Below are positions 35,453-45,098 of a stretch of 64,000 bases of DNA, piece by piece. The DNA is from Billgrantia tianxiuensis. GTDB lineage: Bacteria > Pseudomonadota > Gammaproteobacteria > Pseudomonadales > Halomonadaceae. Below the pieces are notes generated by a model. The model ran no database searches. It was not told the origin of the DNA and worked only from the letters and a program-made list of their open reading frames with translations. The stretch is from contig NZ_CP035042.1 in the NCBI RefSeq assembly GCF_009834345.1, positions 4,836,001-4,900,000 on the forward strand, in the 5' to 3' direction. The position numbers and the translations under genes are program-made. How positions within the stretch are numbered: position 1 is the first letter of the stretch; each line of letters begins with the position of its first letter.

Positions 35453-36646
35453 TTACGCGGCGACGCTGCCATGCGGGTCGATGACGAATTTCTTGGCCGC
35501 ACCGCCGTCGAAATCGGCATATCCCTGCGGTGCCTGATCCAGCGAGATCATCTGCACGTTGACCGCATCGGCGATCTTGATCTTGTTGAACAGGATCGCC
35601 TGCATCAGCGGACGGTGGTACTTCATCACCGGGCACTGTCCAGTATGGAAGGAGTGGGACTTGGCCCAGCCAAGGCCGAAGCGCATGCTCAGAGCACCCT
35701 GCTTGGCGGCATCGTCGACGGCACCGGGGTCTTCGGTCACGTAGAGGCCCGGAATGCCGATCTGGCCGCCGGCCCGGGTCATCTGCATCGCCGAGTTGAG
35801 CACGGTGGCAGGCGCCTCCTTGTCGTGATTGCAGCCGCAGGCGTGGGCCTCGAAGCCGACGCAGTCGACGAAGCAGTCGACCTCGCGCTCGCCGAGAATC
35901 GCCTCGAGCCGGTCGGCCATGTCACCGTCCTGGGTCAGGTCGATGGTTTCGCAGCCGAAGCTGCGGGCCTGGGCCAGGCGCTCCTCGATCATGTCGCCGA
36001 CGATCACGCAGGCCGCCCCCAGCAGCTGGGCCGAGGCCGCCGCCGCCAGTCCCACCGGGCCGGCCCCGGCGATATAAACGGTGCTGCCCGGTCCAACGCC
36101 GGCCGTCACGCAGCCGTGGAAGCCGGTGGGGAAGATGTCGGAGAGCAGGGTCAGGTCGCGGATCTTCTCCATGGCCTGGTCGGTGTCGGGGAACTTCAGC
36201 AGGTTGAAGTCGGCGTAGGGCACCATGACGTATTCCGTCTGGCCACCGACCCAGCCACCCATGTCGACGTAACCGTAAGCGGCACCGGGGCGTGCCGGGT
36301 TGACGTTGAGACAGATACCGGTCTTGCCTTCCTTGCAGTTGCGGCAGCGTCCGCAGGCAATGTTGAAGGGCACCGAGACCAGGTCGCCCGGCTTGATGAA
36401 TTCCACATCGCGCCCGCACTCGATCACCAGGCCGGTGATCTCGTGGCCCAGCACCAGGCCGGACGGCGCGGTGGTGCGGCCGCGCACCATGTGCTGGTCG
36501 CTGCCGCAAATATTGGTAGTGACGACCTTCAGGATCACACCGTGGTCGCATTTGCGATTGCCGAGGGCGAGTTCCGGATAGGGAATGGATTCGACGTCGA
36601 CCTTACCCGGGCCCTTGTAGACGACTCCTCGGTTGGCTTGGCTCAT
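35453..36646 (-). CDS. fdhA: Glutathione-independent formaldehyde dehydrogenase
   Basis: Zinc-containing medium-chain dehydrogenase of 397 residues that oxidises formaldehyde to formate with tightly bound NAD. Motifs: catalytic zinc region NICGSDQHMVRGRT and GHEITG, structural zinc cysteines CGRCRNCKEGKTGIC, and the NAD fold AGAGPVGLAAAASAQLLG. The pattern SDQHMVRGRTTAP is diagnostic of the P. putida-type FdhA. The start at 36646 is set by GGAG upstream. Its place between gbcA and the dgc genes indicates detoxification of formaldehyde released during betaine demethylation. It is divergent from the BCCT carrier. Confidence 0.95.
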   Translation of the reverse strand: MSQANRGVVYKGPGKVDVESIPYPELALGNRKCDHGVILKVVTTNICGSDQHMVRGRTTAPSGLVLGHEITGLVIECGRDVEFIKPGDLVSVPFNIACGRCRNCKEGKTGICLNVNPARPGAAYGYVDMGGWVGGQTEYVMVPYADFNLLKFPDTDQAMEKIRDLTLLSDIFPTGFHGCVTAGVGPGSTVYIAGAGPVGLAAAASAQLLGAACVIVGDMIEERLAQARSFGCETIDLTQDGDMADRLEAILGEREVDCFVDCVGFEAHACGCNHDKEAPATVLNSAMQMTRAGGQIGIPGLYVTEDPGAVDDAAKQGALSMRFGLGWAKSHSFHTGQCPVMKYHRPLMQAILFNKIKIADAVNVQMISLDQAPQGYADFDGGAAKKFVIDPHGSVAA

Positions 36647-36892
36647 GTCAGGCTCCAATCGTTTGTTGTCATGGTACGGTACATTCCGCCGCTTCAGCCT
36701 ATGCCCTCCACCATGTGGCACTTACCCGACAGAGACATCTACTTGCCTGCCCGAGACACACCGCCGCGTCGATGAGCCAGCGGATAGCTGGAGGTCGCTT
36801 TCACGACATTCCCTGCGTCCACCTGACTCAACAATGGTCCGCCCGGGAGCGCCTGCCGCTTGCGGACTCCAACAACAACGCGAGGAATCCCC

Positions 36893-38467
36893 ATGAAGCA
36901 TGACGATGCCCCGATCCTCAAACCTGGGCAGGACAATGCCCAGGTGCTGGGGATGGATTTCCATCATCCCGTCTTCCCTCTCTCGGCTCTGGCCATCCTG
37001 GCCTTCATCCTCTATGCACTGATCTACCCGGAAGCCGCCAACAGTCACCTCACCGCGGCCCGCGGCTGGTCGATCGAGTACTTCGACTGGCTGTTCATGA
37101 TCGCCGGCAACCTGTTCGTGCTGCTGTGCCTGGCGCTAATCGCCATGCCGATGGGGCGTATCCGCCTGGGCGGCAGCCAGGCCCGGCCGGAATATTCGAC
37201 CACCTCCTGGTTCGCCATGCTGTTCGCCGCGGGCATGGGCATCGGCCTGATGTTCTGGAGCGTGGCCGAGCCGGTGGCCTACTACACCGACTGGTATGGC
37301 ACCCCGCTCAACGCCGCAGCGCACACCTCGGCCGGGGCCAGCGCGGCCATCGGCGCCACCATGTTCCACTGGGGCCTGCACCCCTGGGCGATCTACGGCG
37401 TGGTGGGACTGTCGCTGGCCTTCTTCGCCTACAACCGCGGCCTGCCGCTGACCCTGCGCTCGGCCTTCACGCCGATCCTCGGTGAGCGGGTGCGCGGCTG
37501 GTTCGGTCACGTCATCGACATCGTCGCGGTGCTGGCGACGATCTTCGGCCTTGCCACCTCGCTGGGCTTCGGCGCTTCCCAGGCGGCGGGCGGCCTCAAC
37601 TACCTGTGGGGCGTGCCCAACACCATCGGCACCCAGCTGGCGATCATCGTGGTGGTCACCGCCGTGGCGCTGTTCTCGGTATGGCGCGGTATCGACGGCG
37701 GCGTGAAGCTGTTCTCTAACATCAACATGGTGATCGCCCTGGGGCTGCTCACCTTCGTGCTGGTGACCGGCGGCGTGCTGCTGTTCGTCAACAACCTGTG
37801 GAGCACCACCCTGGCCTACGCCAGCCATATCGTGCCGCTCTCCAACTGGATCGGTCGCGACGACACCACCTGGTACCATGGCTGGACGGTGTTCTACTGG
37901 GCCTGGTGGATCTCCTGGTCGCCCTTCGTCGGCATGTTCATCGCACGGGTCTCCCGCGGGCGTACGGTACGCGAGTTCCTGATCGCCGTACTGCTGGTGC
38001 CGACCCTGGTCACGCTGGTGTGGATGAGTGTCTTCGGCGGCACCGCCCTTGACCAGTCAGCTGCCGGTATCGGTGCCCTGGCCGATGGCATCAGCGACGT
38101 CTCGCTGGCGATGTTCCAGATGCTCGAGCACCTGCCGCTGACCACCTTGACCTCCAGTCTGGCGATTCTGCTGGTGTTGATCTTCTTCATCACCTCGTCG
38201 GATTCCGGCTCGCTGGTGATCGACAACATCACCGCCGGCGGCAAAACCGACGCGCCCCGTGGCCAGCGTGTGTTCTGGGCGGTTCTGGAAGGCGTGATCG
38301 CCGGCATCCTGCTCTACGGCGGCGGCAGCACCGCACTGGGCGCACTACAGGCCGGCGCCGTGGCCACCGGGCTGCCCTTCACCCTGGTGCTGCTAGGCAT
38401 GGCGTTCTGCCTGGTCAAGGGGCTGAGGGAAGAACAGCGCGGGCTGGCGGTCGCCAAGCCGGCCTGA
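36893..38467 (+). CDS. BCCT-family betaine transporter
   Basis: Betaine/choline/carnitine carrier of 524 residues with twelve predicted membrane helices. Family signatures are present: GIGLMFWSVAEPV, MFHWGLHPWAIYG and the Trp-rich FYWAWWISWSPFVGMFIAR. The start at 36893 has GAGGAA upstream. The C-terminal tail is short, lacking the long osmosensory tail of BetP/BetT types, which fits a carrier for nutrient uptake rather than osmoprotection. Its position between fdhA and the etf/dgc genes supports betaine or a demethylated product as substrate. Confidence 0.9.
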   Translation: MKHDDAPILKPGQDNAQVLGMDFHHPVFPLSALAILAFILYALIYPEAANSHLTAARGWSIEYFDWLFMIAGNLFVLLCLALIAMPMGRIRLGGSQARPEYSTTSWFAMLFAAGMGIGLMFWSVAEPVAYYTDWYGTPLNAAAHTSAGASAAIGATMFHWGLHPWAIYGVVGLSLAFFAYNRGLPLTLRSAFTPILGERVRGWFGHVIDIVAVLATIFGLATSLGFGASQAAGGLNYLWGVPNTIGTQLAIIVVVTAVALFSVWRGIDGGVKLFSNINMVIALGLLTFVLVTGGVLLFVNNLWSTTLAYASHIVPLSNWIGRDDTTWYHGWTVFYWAWWISWSPFVGMFIARVSRGRTVREFLIAVLLVPTLVTLVWMSVFGGTALDQSAAGIGALADGISDVSLAMFQMLEHLPLTTLTSSLAILLVLIFFITSSDSGSLVIDNITAGGKTDAPRGQRVFWAVLEGVIAGILLYGGGSTALGALQAGAVATGLPFTLVLLGMAFCLVKGLREEQRGLAVAKPA

Positions 38468-38500
38468 TAGCCCTAGCCTCTCCTGGAAGTAACCGACGAC

Positions 38501-38522
38501 GACCCCGGCCTTGGCCGGGGTC
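38501..38522 (+). terminator. Terminator after the BCCT gene
   Basis: GACCCCGGCC/GGCCGGGGTC inverted repeat followed by TTCTTGTT, about 35 bases past the stop. Confidence 0.8.
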
Positions 38523-38676
38523 TTCTTGTTGGGGAAGGCCACAAGCCATGCACCACAAGAACCAAGCAGCACCCAGAAGACCACCGGTTGGATCGTGTCG
38601 CCAGCGATAAGAGACCGACCGCTCAGTTACACGCCTGTCGCTTCCCGTGCGGGCTGCCTGCACCCCGCGCCCCTAC

Positions 38677-38708
38677 GCAACGACCCCAGCCAAGGCCGGG
38701 GTCGTTGC
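38677..38708 (-). terminator. Terminator after etfB
   Basis: GCAACGACCCC and GGGGTCGTTGC flank AGCCAAGGCC, giving a long stem about 25 bases beyond the etfB stop. The 159 bases between this and the BCCT terminator show no gene. Confidence 0.7.
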
Positions 38709-38733
38709 GTTTGGTTGGGAGCTTCAGGCAGAG

Positions 38734-39537
38734 CTATCGCAGGACACCCTCATCCTTGAGCAGCTTGAAGATTGCCTCGGCACCCTGCTCCGGAGTCACA
38801 TCGGTCAACACCTGACCACCGGCACCTTCGGCCTTGGCCGCGGCGGCCTTGAAGCGATCCCGAGCCGATGCCGCCTTGACGATCTTGAGCCGCTTGGGAC
38901 GCTTGCGGGCCGGCGTCACGTTCCATTCCGGCTGGGCCTCGTCCCAGGTCATCGCTGCCGGCTCGGCCTCGATCTCACCTCGCTGGGCCGGGCCGAAGGC
39001 GCTCTGACGCGCCGCCGAGGCGGCAGCATCGACGGTCACGATGGCCGGCAACCGCACCTGAAGCCGGCGGCGTTGCCCGCGGGGCAGGGCCTGGAGTAGC
39101 GTGGCCACGCCATGTTCGACCTTTTCCACATCGGCCAGGCCGCTGACCAGCGGCCAGCCCAGGCGTTCGGCGAGCAGGTAGGGCAACAGCCCGGATCCCT
39201 CTCCCCGCTCGGCACGCTCGCCGGCAATCACCAGCTGCGGCCGTGCTTCATTCAGCTTATCCGCCAGGGCGGGGATCACATCGGCGCCCTGCGGCTGCTC
39301 GACCAGGGTCATGGCGGGAAAGCCCATGCCCAGATAACCGCGCATGGCATTCTCGCTCTCTTCGTCGAGCGCTCCGGCGTGCAGCAGCGTGATGCGCGCC
39401 CTGTCGAGCGACAGGGCCAGTTCCACGCCACGGGCATCCTGGTCGGCACGCCGGGCACGACCGGTCACGGGATGGCGGCCCACGGAAACCAGCACCGCTA
39501 CTTCGAGTCCCGCCTCTTTTTGCGCTTCAGGCCGCAT
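38734..39537 (-). CDS. etfB: Electron transfer flavoprotein beta subunit of the dimethylglycine pathway
   Basis: 267 residues. ETF beta domain with the nucleotide-binding region (VAVLVSVGRHPVTG, PQLVIAGERAERGEGSGLLPYLLAERLGWPLVSGL) and the recognition region VRLPAIVTVDAA. It is the divergent, housekeeping-unrelated ETF type that accompanies DgcAB. The ATG at 39537 is preceded by GAGGAG and lies inside the end of etfA (11-base overlap). Together with EtfA it probably accepts electrons from dimethylglycine demethylation; this is inferred from linkage. Confidence 0.88.
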   Translation of the reverse strand: MRPEAQKEAGLEVAVLVSVGRHPVTGRARRADQDARGVELALSLDRARITLLHAGALDEESENAMRGYLGMGFPAMTLVEQPQGADVIPALADKLNEARPQLVIAGERAERGEGSGLLPYLLAERLGWPLVSGLADVEKVEHGVATLLQALPRGQRRRLQVRLPAIVTVDAAASAARQSAFGPAQRGEIEAEPAAMTWDEAQPEWNVTPARKRPKRLKIVKAASARDRFKAAAAKAEGAGGQVLTDVTPEQGAEAIFKLLKDEGVLR

Positions 39538-40810
39538 CACGCTTCTCCTCACGTTGCCGCTGCACCATCTCGACCAGTGCCGCGAGTATGCTCGCCGAGT
39601 CGCCAATCACCGCCAGGTCGGCGCGCTTGATCATGTCGCATCCCGGATCGAGATTGATGGCCACCACCTTGTCGCAGCTTTGAATGCCCTGAAGGTGCTG
39701 GATGGCCCCACTGATGCCCACCGCCACATAGACCCGCGCGGTAACCCAGGTCCCGGTGGCGCCCACCTGGCGGTGGCGCGGCATGAAGCCGTCGTCCACC
39801 GCCACCCGCGAGGCACCCTCGGTCGCCCCCAGCGCCTTGGCGGCTTGATGGAAGCCTTCCCAGTCCTTGACGCCGTTGCCGGCGGAGAGAATGAACTCAG
39901 CTTCGGCCAGGGCCACGCCGGCCGGGTCGACAGCCACTTGACCCAGGTCGTCGATGCGGCCCAGCAGCGGAGGCAGCGACTGAGACAAGGCCAGCGGCTG
40001 CACCGCATGACGAGTCTCGGAAACGGGCTCGGCGCATTCGGCCAGCGCCAGCACGACACGCGGCAGGGCGCGCTGGATATCGGTGGTGCCGGCGGCACCC
40101 CGCCCGGTACAGCGCCAGCCCAGCGCGCAAGCATCGTCCTGCTCGATCTGCCAGACGCCGGTAGCGGGCCGCTCCCGCAGGCGGGCGGCCAAGCGCCGCC
40201 CCAGGTCGGCACCGCCCAGCTTGGAGTCGGGCAACAGCCAGTGACGTGGAGCGAACTCGCCGTCAACGGCGGTAAGAGCCACCAGGCGGGCCTCCGGCGC
40301 GTAGCCGTCGAAATCGTCGCCTTCCAGTGCAATCAGCCGGTCGATGCCGGCCTCGCTGAAGCCCTCACCACTGGTACTGCCGAAGACCACGGCCAGCACG
40401 GCACCCGGCCGCTCGCCATCGGCATCGGCCAGTTGCCGGGCCAGGCCCAACAGGTCGCGGTCGTGACTGGAGAGGCGCCCACCGGGCATATCCGGTACCA
40501 CCGCGACCAGGAAGGCCGGGGCCTCGATAGTGACCTGCCGACGTTCGTCGGCGGCCGGCTTGTGACCGGCGCCGGCTCCGCGTCCCGACGCGGCAGCCTG
40601 CTGAACACCGCTGCGGTCGATGCGCTTGATCCCGTTGGGTCCGACGAAGCCCACCGCATGGGGATTCCTGCGGATCACCCCGTTGGGACCCATCCACTCT
40701 GTCGCGGCAGTGCCTTCGCCAAGCTCCGCCAGCACGCTCAAGTGGTCGGGATGCAGGCGATTGCGGGCGATCCACTCCTTGCGCGGATCGCGGCGGATGA
40801 TCTCGCTCAT
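39527..40810 (-). CDS. etfA: Electron transfer flavoprotein alpha subunit of the dimethylglycine pathway
   Basis: 427 residues. The C-terminal FAD domain has the classic motifs GNGVKDWEGFHQAAKALGA, RHRQVGATGTWVTARVY and AVGISGAIQHLQGI. The protein is about 100 residues longer than a housekeeping EtfA owing to an N-terminal extension with GPNGVIRRNPHAVGF and a Pro/Ala-rich linker, as in ETFs linked to betaine loci. Its start overlaps the dgcB stop (ATGA). It pairs with EtfB. Confidence 0.9.
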   Translation of the reverse strand: MSEIIRRDPRKEWIARNRLHPDHLSVLAELGEGTAATEWMGPNGVIRRNPHAVGFVGPNGIKRIDRSGVQQAAASGRGAGAGHKPAADERRQVTIEAPAFLVAVVPDMPGGRLSSHDRDLLGLARQLADADGERPGAVLAVVFGSTSGEGFSEAGIDRLIALEGDDFDGYAPEARLVALTAVDGEFAPRHWLLPDSKLGGADLGRRLAARLRERPATGVWQIEQDDACALGWRCTGRGAAGTTDIQRALPRVVLALAECAEPVSETRHAVQPLALSQSLPPLLGRIDDLGQVAVDPAGVALAEAEFILSAGNGVKDWEGFHQAAKALGATEGASRVAVDDGFMPRHRQVGATGTWVTARVYVAVGISGAIQHLQGIQSCDKVVAINLDPGCDMIKRADLAVIGDSASILAALVEMVQRQREEKRDAA

Positions 40811-42804
40811 GGTGTCACCTCCTTCACCACCGGCCGGGCCTCGGCGACAGGCTGCGGGGTACGGGTGCTATCGTTACCGCCACCGGAGTCAGCGGAGCGC
40901 TCCACCAGGGCATCGGCCACCAGCTCGGCGATGTCGCGCACTTCGGCGGTGGCATCGACCACCCCCTCAAGCATGGCGGTACACTGCGGGCAGCCCACCG
41001 CGACCAGCTCGGCACCGGTCTCCTTGACGTCATTCATGCGCATGTCGGGAATCCGCTGCTTGCCGGGGATGTCGGTGATCGGCGCACCGCCGCCACCGCC
41101 GCAGCAGCGCGAACGGAACCCTGAACGCTGCATCTCGGCCACTTCGATGCCCAATGCCTTGAGCACGTTGCGTGGCGCTTCGTATTCGCCATTGTAGCGA
41201 CCCAGGTAACAGGGGTCGTGATAGGTGACCGAGCCCCCCTTCCAGGGCGCGAAGTGCAACCGGCCCGCCTCATACAGTTCGGCGATGTAGGTGCTGTGAT
41301 GGAACACGGCATAGTGGCCACCCAGCTCGCCATACTCGTTGCCGAGCACGTGGAAGCTGTGCGGGTCGCAGGTGACGATGCGCTGGAAGCGATACTGCGA
41401 CAGCGTCGCGATATTGCGCTTGGCGAGCGACTGGAAGGTCGCCTCGTCGCCCAGGCGGCGCGCCACGTCGCCGCTGTCGCGCTCCTCGTTGCCGAGCACG
41501 GCGAAGTCGACGCCGGCCGCGCGCAGGACCTTCACCAGGGCTCTCAGAGTGCGCTGGTTACGCATGTCGAAGACCCCGTCGCCCAGCCACAGCAACACCT
41601 CGGCCTCCCCTACGTCACGCATCAGGGGCAGGCTGAGGTCCGCGGCCCAGTGCATGCGCGAACCGGGATCGAAGCCGCCGGGGTTGTCGGTGGCGATCAG
41701 GTTGTCGAGAACCTCGGCTCCCTTGCCCGGCGTATTGCCATGCTCCAGGGTCAGGAAGCGACGCATGTCGACGATGGCATCGACGTGCTCGATCATCATC
41801 GGGCACTCCTCGACGCAGGCACGACAGGTGGTGCACGACCACAGCGTCTCGGCATCGACCAAGGCGGTGCCCTCGCGAGCCACGATGGGCCCATGCGGGT
41901 GGCCGCGGTGTTCGCCGATGGGCTTGTCCGGGTAGGGGCTGCCGGCATAGTTGGCATCGCTGCCGCCGGCCATGCCGACGACCATGTCCTGAATCAGCTT
42001 CTTGGGGTTGAGCGGCTGACCGGCGGCGAAAGCCGGGCACATGGCTTCACAACGGCCGCACTGCACGCAGGCGTCGAAGCCGAGCAGCTGGTTCCAGGTG
42101 AAATCGCTGGGTGTCTCGACACCCAGGCGGGCCTTGGTATCGTCCAGGTCCAGTGCCTTGAGACCGGTGGAGCGGTTGCCTTCACCGAAGCGCTCGGGGC
42201 GGCGATGGAAGGCCAGATGCAGGGCGCCGGCGAAGGCGTGCTTCATTGGTCCGCCCCAGGTCATGCCGAAGAACATCTCACCCAGGCCCCACACCAGCAC
42301 CGCGGACAGCGCCAGGGCGAGGATCCAGCTGCCCGTTCCGGCAGGCAGAATGCCCACCGTCGGCAGGGTGATCAGGAACACGCTCAGCGAGAACGCCATC
42401 AGGCTCTTCGGCAGACGCATCCAGGGTCCCTTGGAGAGCCGCGCCGGCGGGTTGCGCCGTCGTTTGGCAACGAACAGGCTGCCGACGAACATGGCGGCAC
42501 TGGCCACCAACAGCGGCCAGCCGAGCACCCCCTGTGCCAGCCCCAGGCCGTGCACCAGGATCATCAGTACGGCCGCCGCGACGAAACCGCCAGCGGTGGC
42601 CACGTGGGTGTTGGACATTACCTTGTCGCGCGCCACCACGTGGTGCAGGTCCACCAGGTAGCGCCGCGGCATGGCGGCGAGCCCGCGCAGCAGGTCGACC
42701 CGGGCGGGCCGCCCCTGGCGCCACAGGCGAATGCGCCGCACGGCGCCGATCACGGCCAGCGCCAGGGCGGAGAAGATCAGTATCGGCAGGAGGGTGTCGA
42801 GCAT
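40807..42804 (-). CDS. dgcB: Dimethylglycine catabolism protein DgcB (Fe-S, membrane)
   Basis: 665 residues. An N-terminal membrane domain with several helices (first at about residues 1-20; others around 70-125 and 145-185) is followed by a HdrD/GlpC-like ferredoxin part with CVQCGRCEAMCP and CTTCRACVEECP. Two CCG-type cysteine-rich domains then follow (HDPCYLGRY, SRCCGGGGG, CPQCTAML). The architecture suggests electron flow from DgcA/ETF to the quinone pool. The start at 42804 is favoured by GAGG eight bases upstream. Coupled to etfA. Confidence 0.92.
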   Translation of the reverse strand: MLDTLLPILIFSALALAVIGAVRRIRLWRQGRPARVDLLRGLAAMPRRYLVDLHHVVARDKVMSNTHVATAGGFVAAAVLMILVHGLGLAQGVLGWPLLVASAAMFVGSLFVAKRRRNPPARLSKGPWMRLPKSLMAFSLSVFLITLPTVGILPAGTGSWILALALSAVLVWGLGEMFFGMTWGGPMKHAFAGALHLAFHRRPERFGEGNRSTGLKALDLDDTKARLGVETPSDFTWNQLLGFDACVQCGRCEAMCPAFAAGQPLNPKKLIQDMVVGMAGGSDANYAGSPYPDKPIGEHRGHPHGPIVAREGTALVDAETLWSCTTCRACVEECPMMIEHVDAIVDMRRFLTLEHGNTPGKGAEVLDNLIATDNPGGFDPGSRMHWAADLSLPLMRDVGEAEVLLWLGDGVFDMRNQRTLRALVKVLRAAGVDFAVLGNEERDSGDVARRLGDEATFQSLAKRNIATLSQYRFQRIVTCDPHSFHVLGNEYGELGGHYAVFHHSTYIAELYEAGRLHFAPWKGGSVTYHDPCYLGRYNGEYEAPRNVLKALGIEVAEMQRSGFRSRCCGGGGGAPITDIPGKQRIPDMRMNDVKETGAELVAVGCPQCTAMLEGVVDATAEVRDIAELVADALVERSADSGGGNDSTRTPQPVAEARPVVKEVTP

Positions 42805-42902
42805 GGTGCTCACCTCATCTCATAAGCCGTTGGCTTTGGCGTTGTCGTTGTCATTGGCTTCGGGGCTGAGCCGGCGGCAACAGAGGCCGGCACAGTGAAA
42901 GC

Positions 42903-43012
42903 GTCATGAGCGACGGCCAGGCTAGGCGAAGTTCGGCGAGTCAGCGGAGTGGACTGCTTGCTCCATGAGCATGACGAGCCGTACTTCAACAACGCCTGGC
43001 CGAGCGCAATAG
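42903..43012 (-). repeat. Intergenic repeat, copy A (between dgcA and dgcB)
   Basis: About 110 bases beginning GTCATGAGCG and ending GAGCGCAATAG, with an internal GCGGAGTGGACTG block and CCATGAGCAT. A second copy lies at 45711-45818. This is the family of dispersed intergenic repeats often seen in Halomonas and Pseudomonas. Confidence 0.75.
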
Positions 43013-43015
43013 CTT

Positions 43016-45088
43016 TCAAAGGTCTTTACACAGCCGCAGGGCGTCATAAATTGCCGCATGCGTATTGCGCGGCGCGGTGCAGTCGCCCAGGCGGAACAGC
43101 AGGTAGCCGTCGCCTTCCTCGGCGAGGCAGGGCTGCGCCTTGGCGGCGTAGAGCGCCTCGAGATCCACCTGGCCGCGGTTGCGCGAACGTTCCTTGAGCG
43201 CGTAGTAGAGCGCCTCGTCCGGACGTACGCCGTTCTCCACCACCACCTGATCGACCACCCGCTCCTCCAGGGCGCCGGTGTACTCGTTCTCGAGCACCGC
43301 CACCAGGCTGCCGCCCTCGCGGTAGACCTTGTGCAGCATCAGGTCGGAGGTCATGATCACCTCCTTCTCGTAGAGACTGCGGTAATAGGTCGGGAAAGTA
43401 GTCCCGCCTACCGCCGCGCCCGGCTTGATGTCATCGGTGACGATCTCGACCTTGGCCCCCTTGTCGGCGAGATAGTCCGCCGTCGAGACGCCCGAGAACT
43501 CGCAGATGGCGTCGTAAATCAGCACGTTCTTGCCCGGGGCGACCTTGCCGGAGAGCACGTCCCAGGTGCTGACCACCAGGCTCTCCTCGGGATTCTCCGA
43601 GTAGCCCCACTCCGGATACTGACTGAGGAAGGGCTGGCCGCCGGTGGCGAGCACCACGACGTCTGGACGCAGGTCTTCGATGGTGGCCTCGTCGGCACGC
43701 GTGCCGAGGCGCAGGTCAACGTTCAGGCGCGCCAGCTCCAGTTGGTACCAGCGGGTGATACCGGCGATCTGGTCACGCTGCGGCGCCTGGGCAGCGATGG
43801 TGATCTGCCCGCCGAGCTGCTCCGCGGCCTCGAACAGGGTCACCTCGTGGCCACGCTCGGCGGCAACACGGGCCGCCTCCATGCCGCCGGGACCGCCACC
43901 GACCACTACCACACGACGCTTCGGCCCCTCGGACTTCTCGATGATATGCGGCAGGCCCATGTACTCGCGCGACGTGGCGGCGTTCTGGATGCACAGCACG
44001 TCGAGGCCCTGATACTGGCGGTCGATGCAGTAGTTGGCGCCTACGCACTGCTTGATCTGGTCGACCTGGCCCATCTTGATCTTGGCGATCAGGTGCGGGT
44101 CGGCGATGTGCGCGCGGGTCATGCCCACCAGGTCGACATAGCCTCCTTCGAGGATACGCTGGGCCTGGTTGGGATCCTTGATGTTCTGGGCGTGGATCAC
44201 CGGCACGCTGACCACTTCCTTGATGCCCGCCGCCAGGTGCAGGAAAGGCTCCGGCGGGAAGGACATGTTGGGAATGACGTTGGCCAGGGTGTTGTGGGTG
44301 TCGCAGCCGGAGCCGATCACGCCGAAGAAATCCACCATGCCGGTGGCATCGTAGTAGGCGGCGATCTGCTTCATGTCATCGTGGGAGAGGCCGTCCGGGT
44401 GGAACTCGTCGCCACAGATGCGCATGCCGACGACGAAGTCATCGCCCACCTCGGCGCGCACCGCCTTGAGCACTTCCATGCCGAAGCGCATGCGGTTCTC
44501 GAAGCTGCCGCCCCACTGATCCTCGCGCTTGTTGACCCGCGGGCTCCAGAACTGGTCGATCAGGTGCTGGTGCACGGCGGAGAGCTCGACGCCGTCGAGG
44601 CCCCCTTCCTTGGCCCGGCGAGCCGCCTGGGCGAAGTCACCGACGATGCGCCAGATTTCCTCCTCCTCGATGGTCTTGCAGGTGGAGCGGTGCACCGGCT
44701 CGCGGATACCGGAGGGCGAGAGCAGGGTGGTCCAGTTATAGCCGTCCCAGCGCGAGCGGCGTCCCATATGGGTAATCTGGATCATGATCTTGCCGCCATG
44801 CTTGTGCACGGCATCCGCCAGATTCTGGAAGTGCGGAATGATGCGGTCGGTGGACAGGTTCACCGAACTCCACCAGCCCTGGGGGCTGTCGATGGAGACC
44901 ACGGACGAGCCGCCGCAGATACACAGACCGCAGCCGCCCTTGGCCTTTTCTTCGTAATATTTGACGTAGCGCTCGGTGGTCATGCCGCCATCGGTGGCGT
45001 AGACCTCGGCGTGGGCGGTGCTGACCACGCGGTTGCGGATGGTCAGCTTGCCGATTTCGATCGGCTGGAAGATCGCTTCGAATGCCAT
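43016..45088 (-). CDS. dgcA: Dimethylglycine demethylase-type flavoprotein DgcA
   Basis: Old-yellow-enzyme plus dinucleotide-fold flavoprotein, 690 residues. The N-terminal FMN barrel (FQPIEIGKLTIRNRVVSTAH; HMGRRSRWDGYN) is followed by a 4Fe-4S cluster region (CVGANYCIDRQYQG and a later Cys) and FAD/NAD domains (VVVGGGPGGMEAARVAAERG). This matches the trimethylamine-dehydrogenase-like family to which DgcA belongs. The start at 45088 has GAGGAGG upstream. It lies ten bases after the DUF5943 gene and upstream of dgcB. It converts dimethylglycine to sarcosine. Confidence 0.93.
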   Translation of the reverse strand: MAFEAIFQPIEIGKLTIRNRVVSTAHAEVYATDGGMTTERYVKYYEEKAKGGCGLCICGGSSVVSIDSPQGWWSSVNLSTDRIIPHFQNLADAVHKHGGKIMIQITHMGRRSRWDGYNWTTLLSPSGIREPVHRSTCKTIEEEEIWRIVGDFAQAARRAKEGGLDGVELSAVHQHLIDQFWSPRVNKREDQWGGSFENRMRFGMEVLKAVRAEVGDDFVVGMRICGDEFHPDGLSHDDMKQIAAYYDATGMVDFFGVIGSGCDTHNTLANVIPNMSFPPEPFLHLAAGIKEVVSVPVIHAQNIKDPNQAQRILEGGYVDLVGMTRAHIADPHLIAKIKMGQVDQIKQCVGANYCIDRQYQGLDVLCIQNAATSREYMGLPHIIEKSEGPKRRVVVVGGGPGGMEAARVAAERGHEVTLFEAAEQLGGQITIAAQAPQRDQIAGITRWYQLELARLNVDLRLGTRADEATIEDLRPDVVVLATGGQPFLSQYPEWGYSENPEESLVVSTWDVLSGKVAPGKNVLIYDAICEFSGVSTADYLADKGAKVEIVTDDIKPGAAVGGTTFPTYYRSLYEKEVIMTSDLMLHKVYREGGSLVAVLENEYTGALEERVVDQVVVENGVRPDEALYYALKERSRNRGQVDLEALYAAKAQPCLAEEGDGYLLFRLGDCTAPRNTHAAIYDALRLCKDL

Positions 45089-45098
45089 GGAAACCTCC

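Noticed and set aside
35069..36775. 568-codon plus-strand frame opposite fdhA
   Set aside because: Overlaps fdhA entirely and lacks any recognisable domain.
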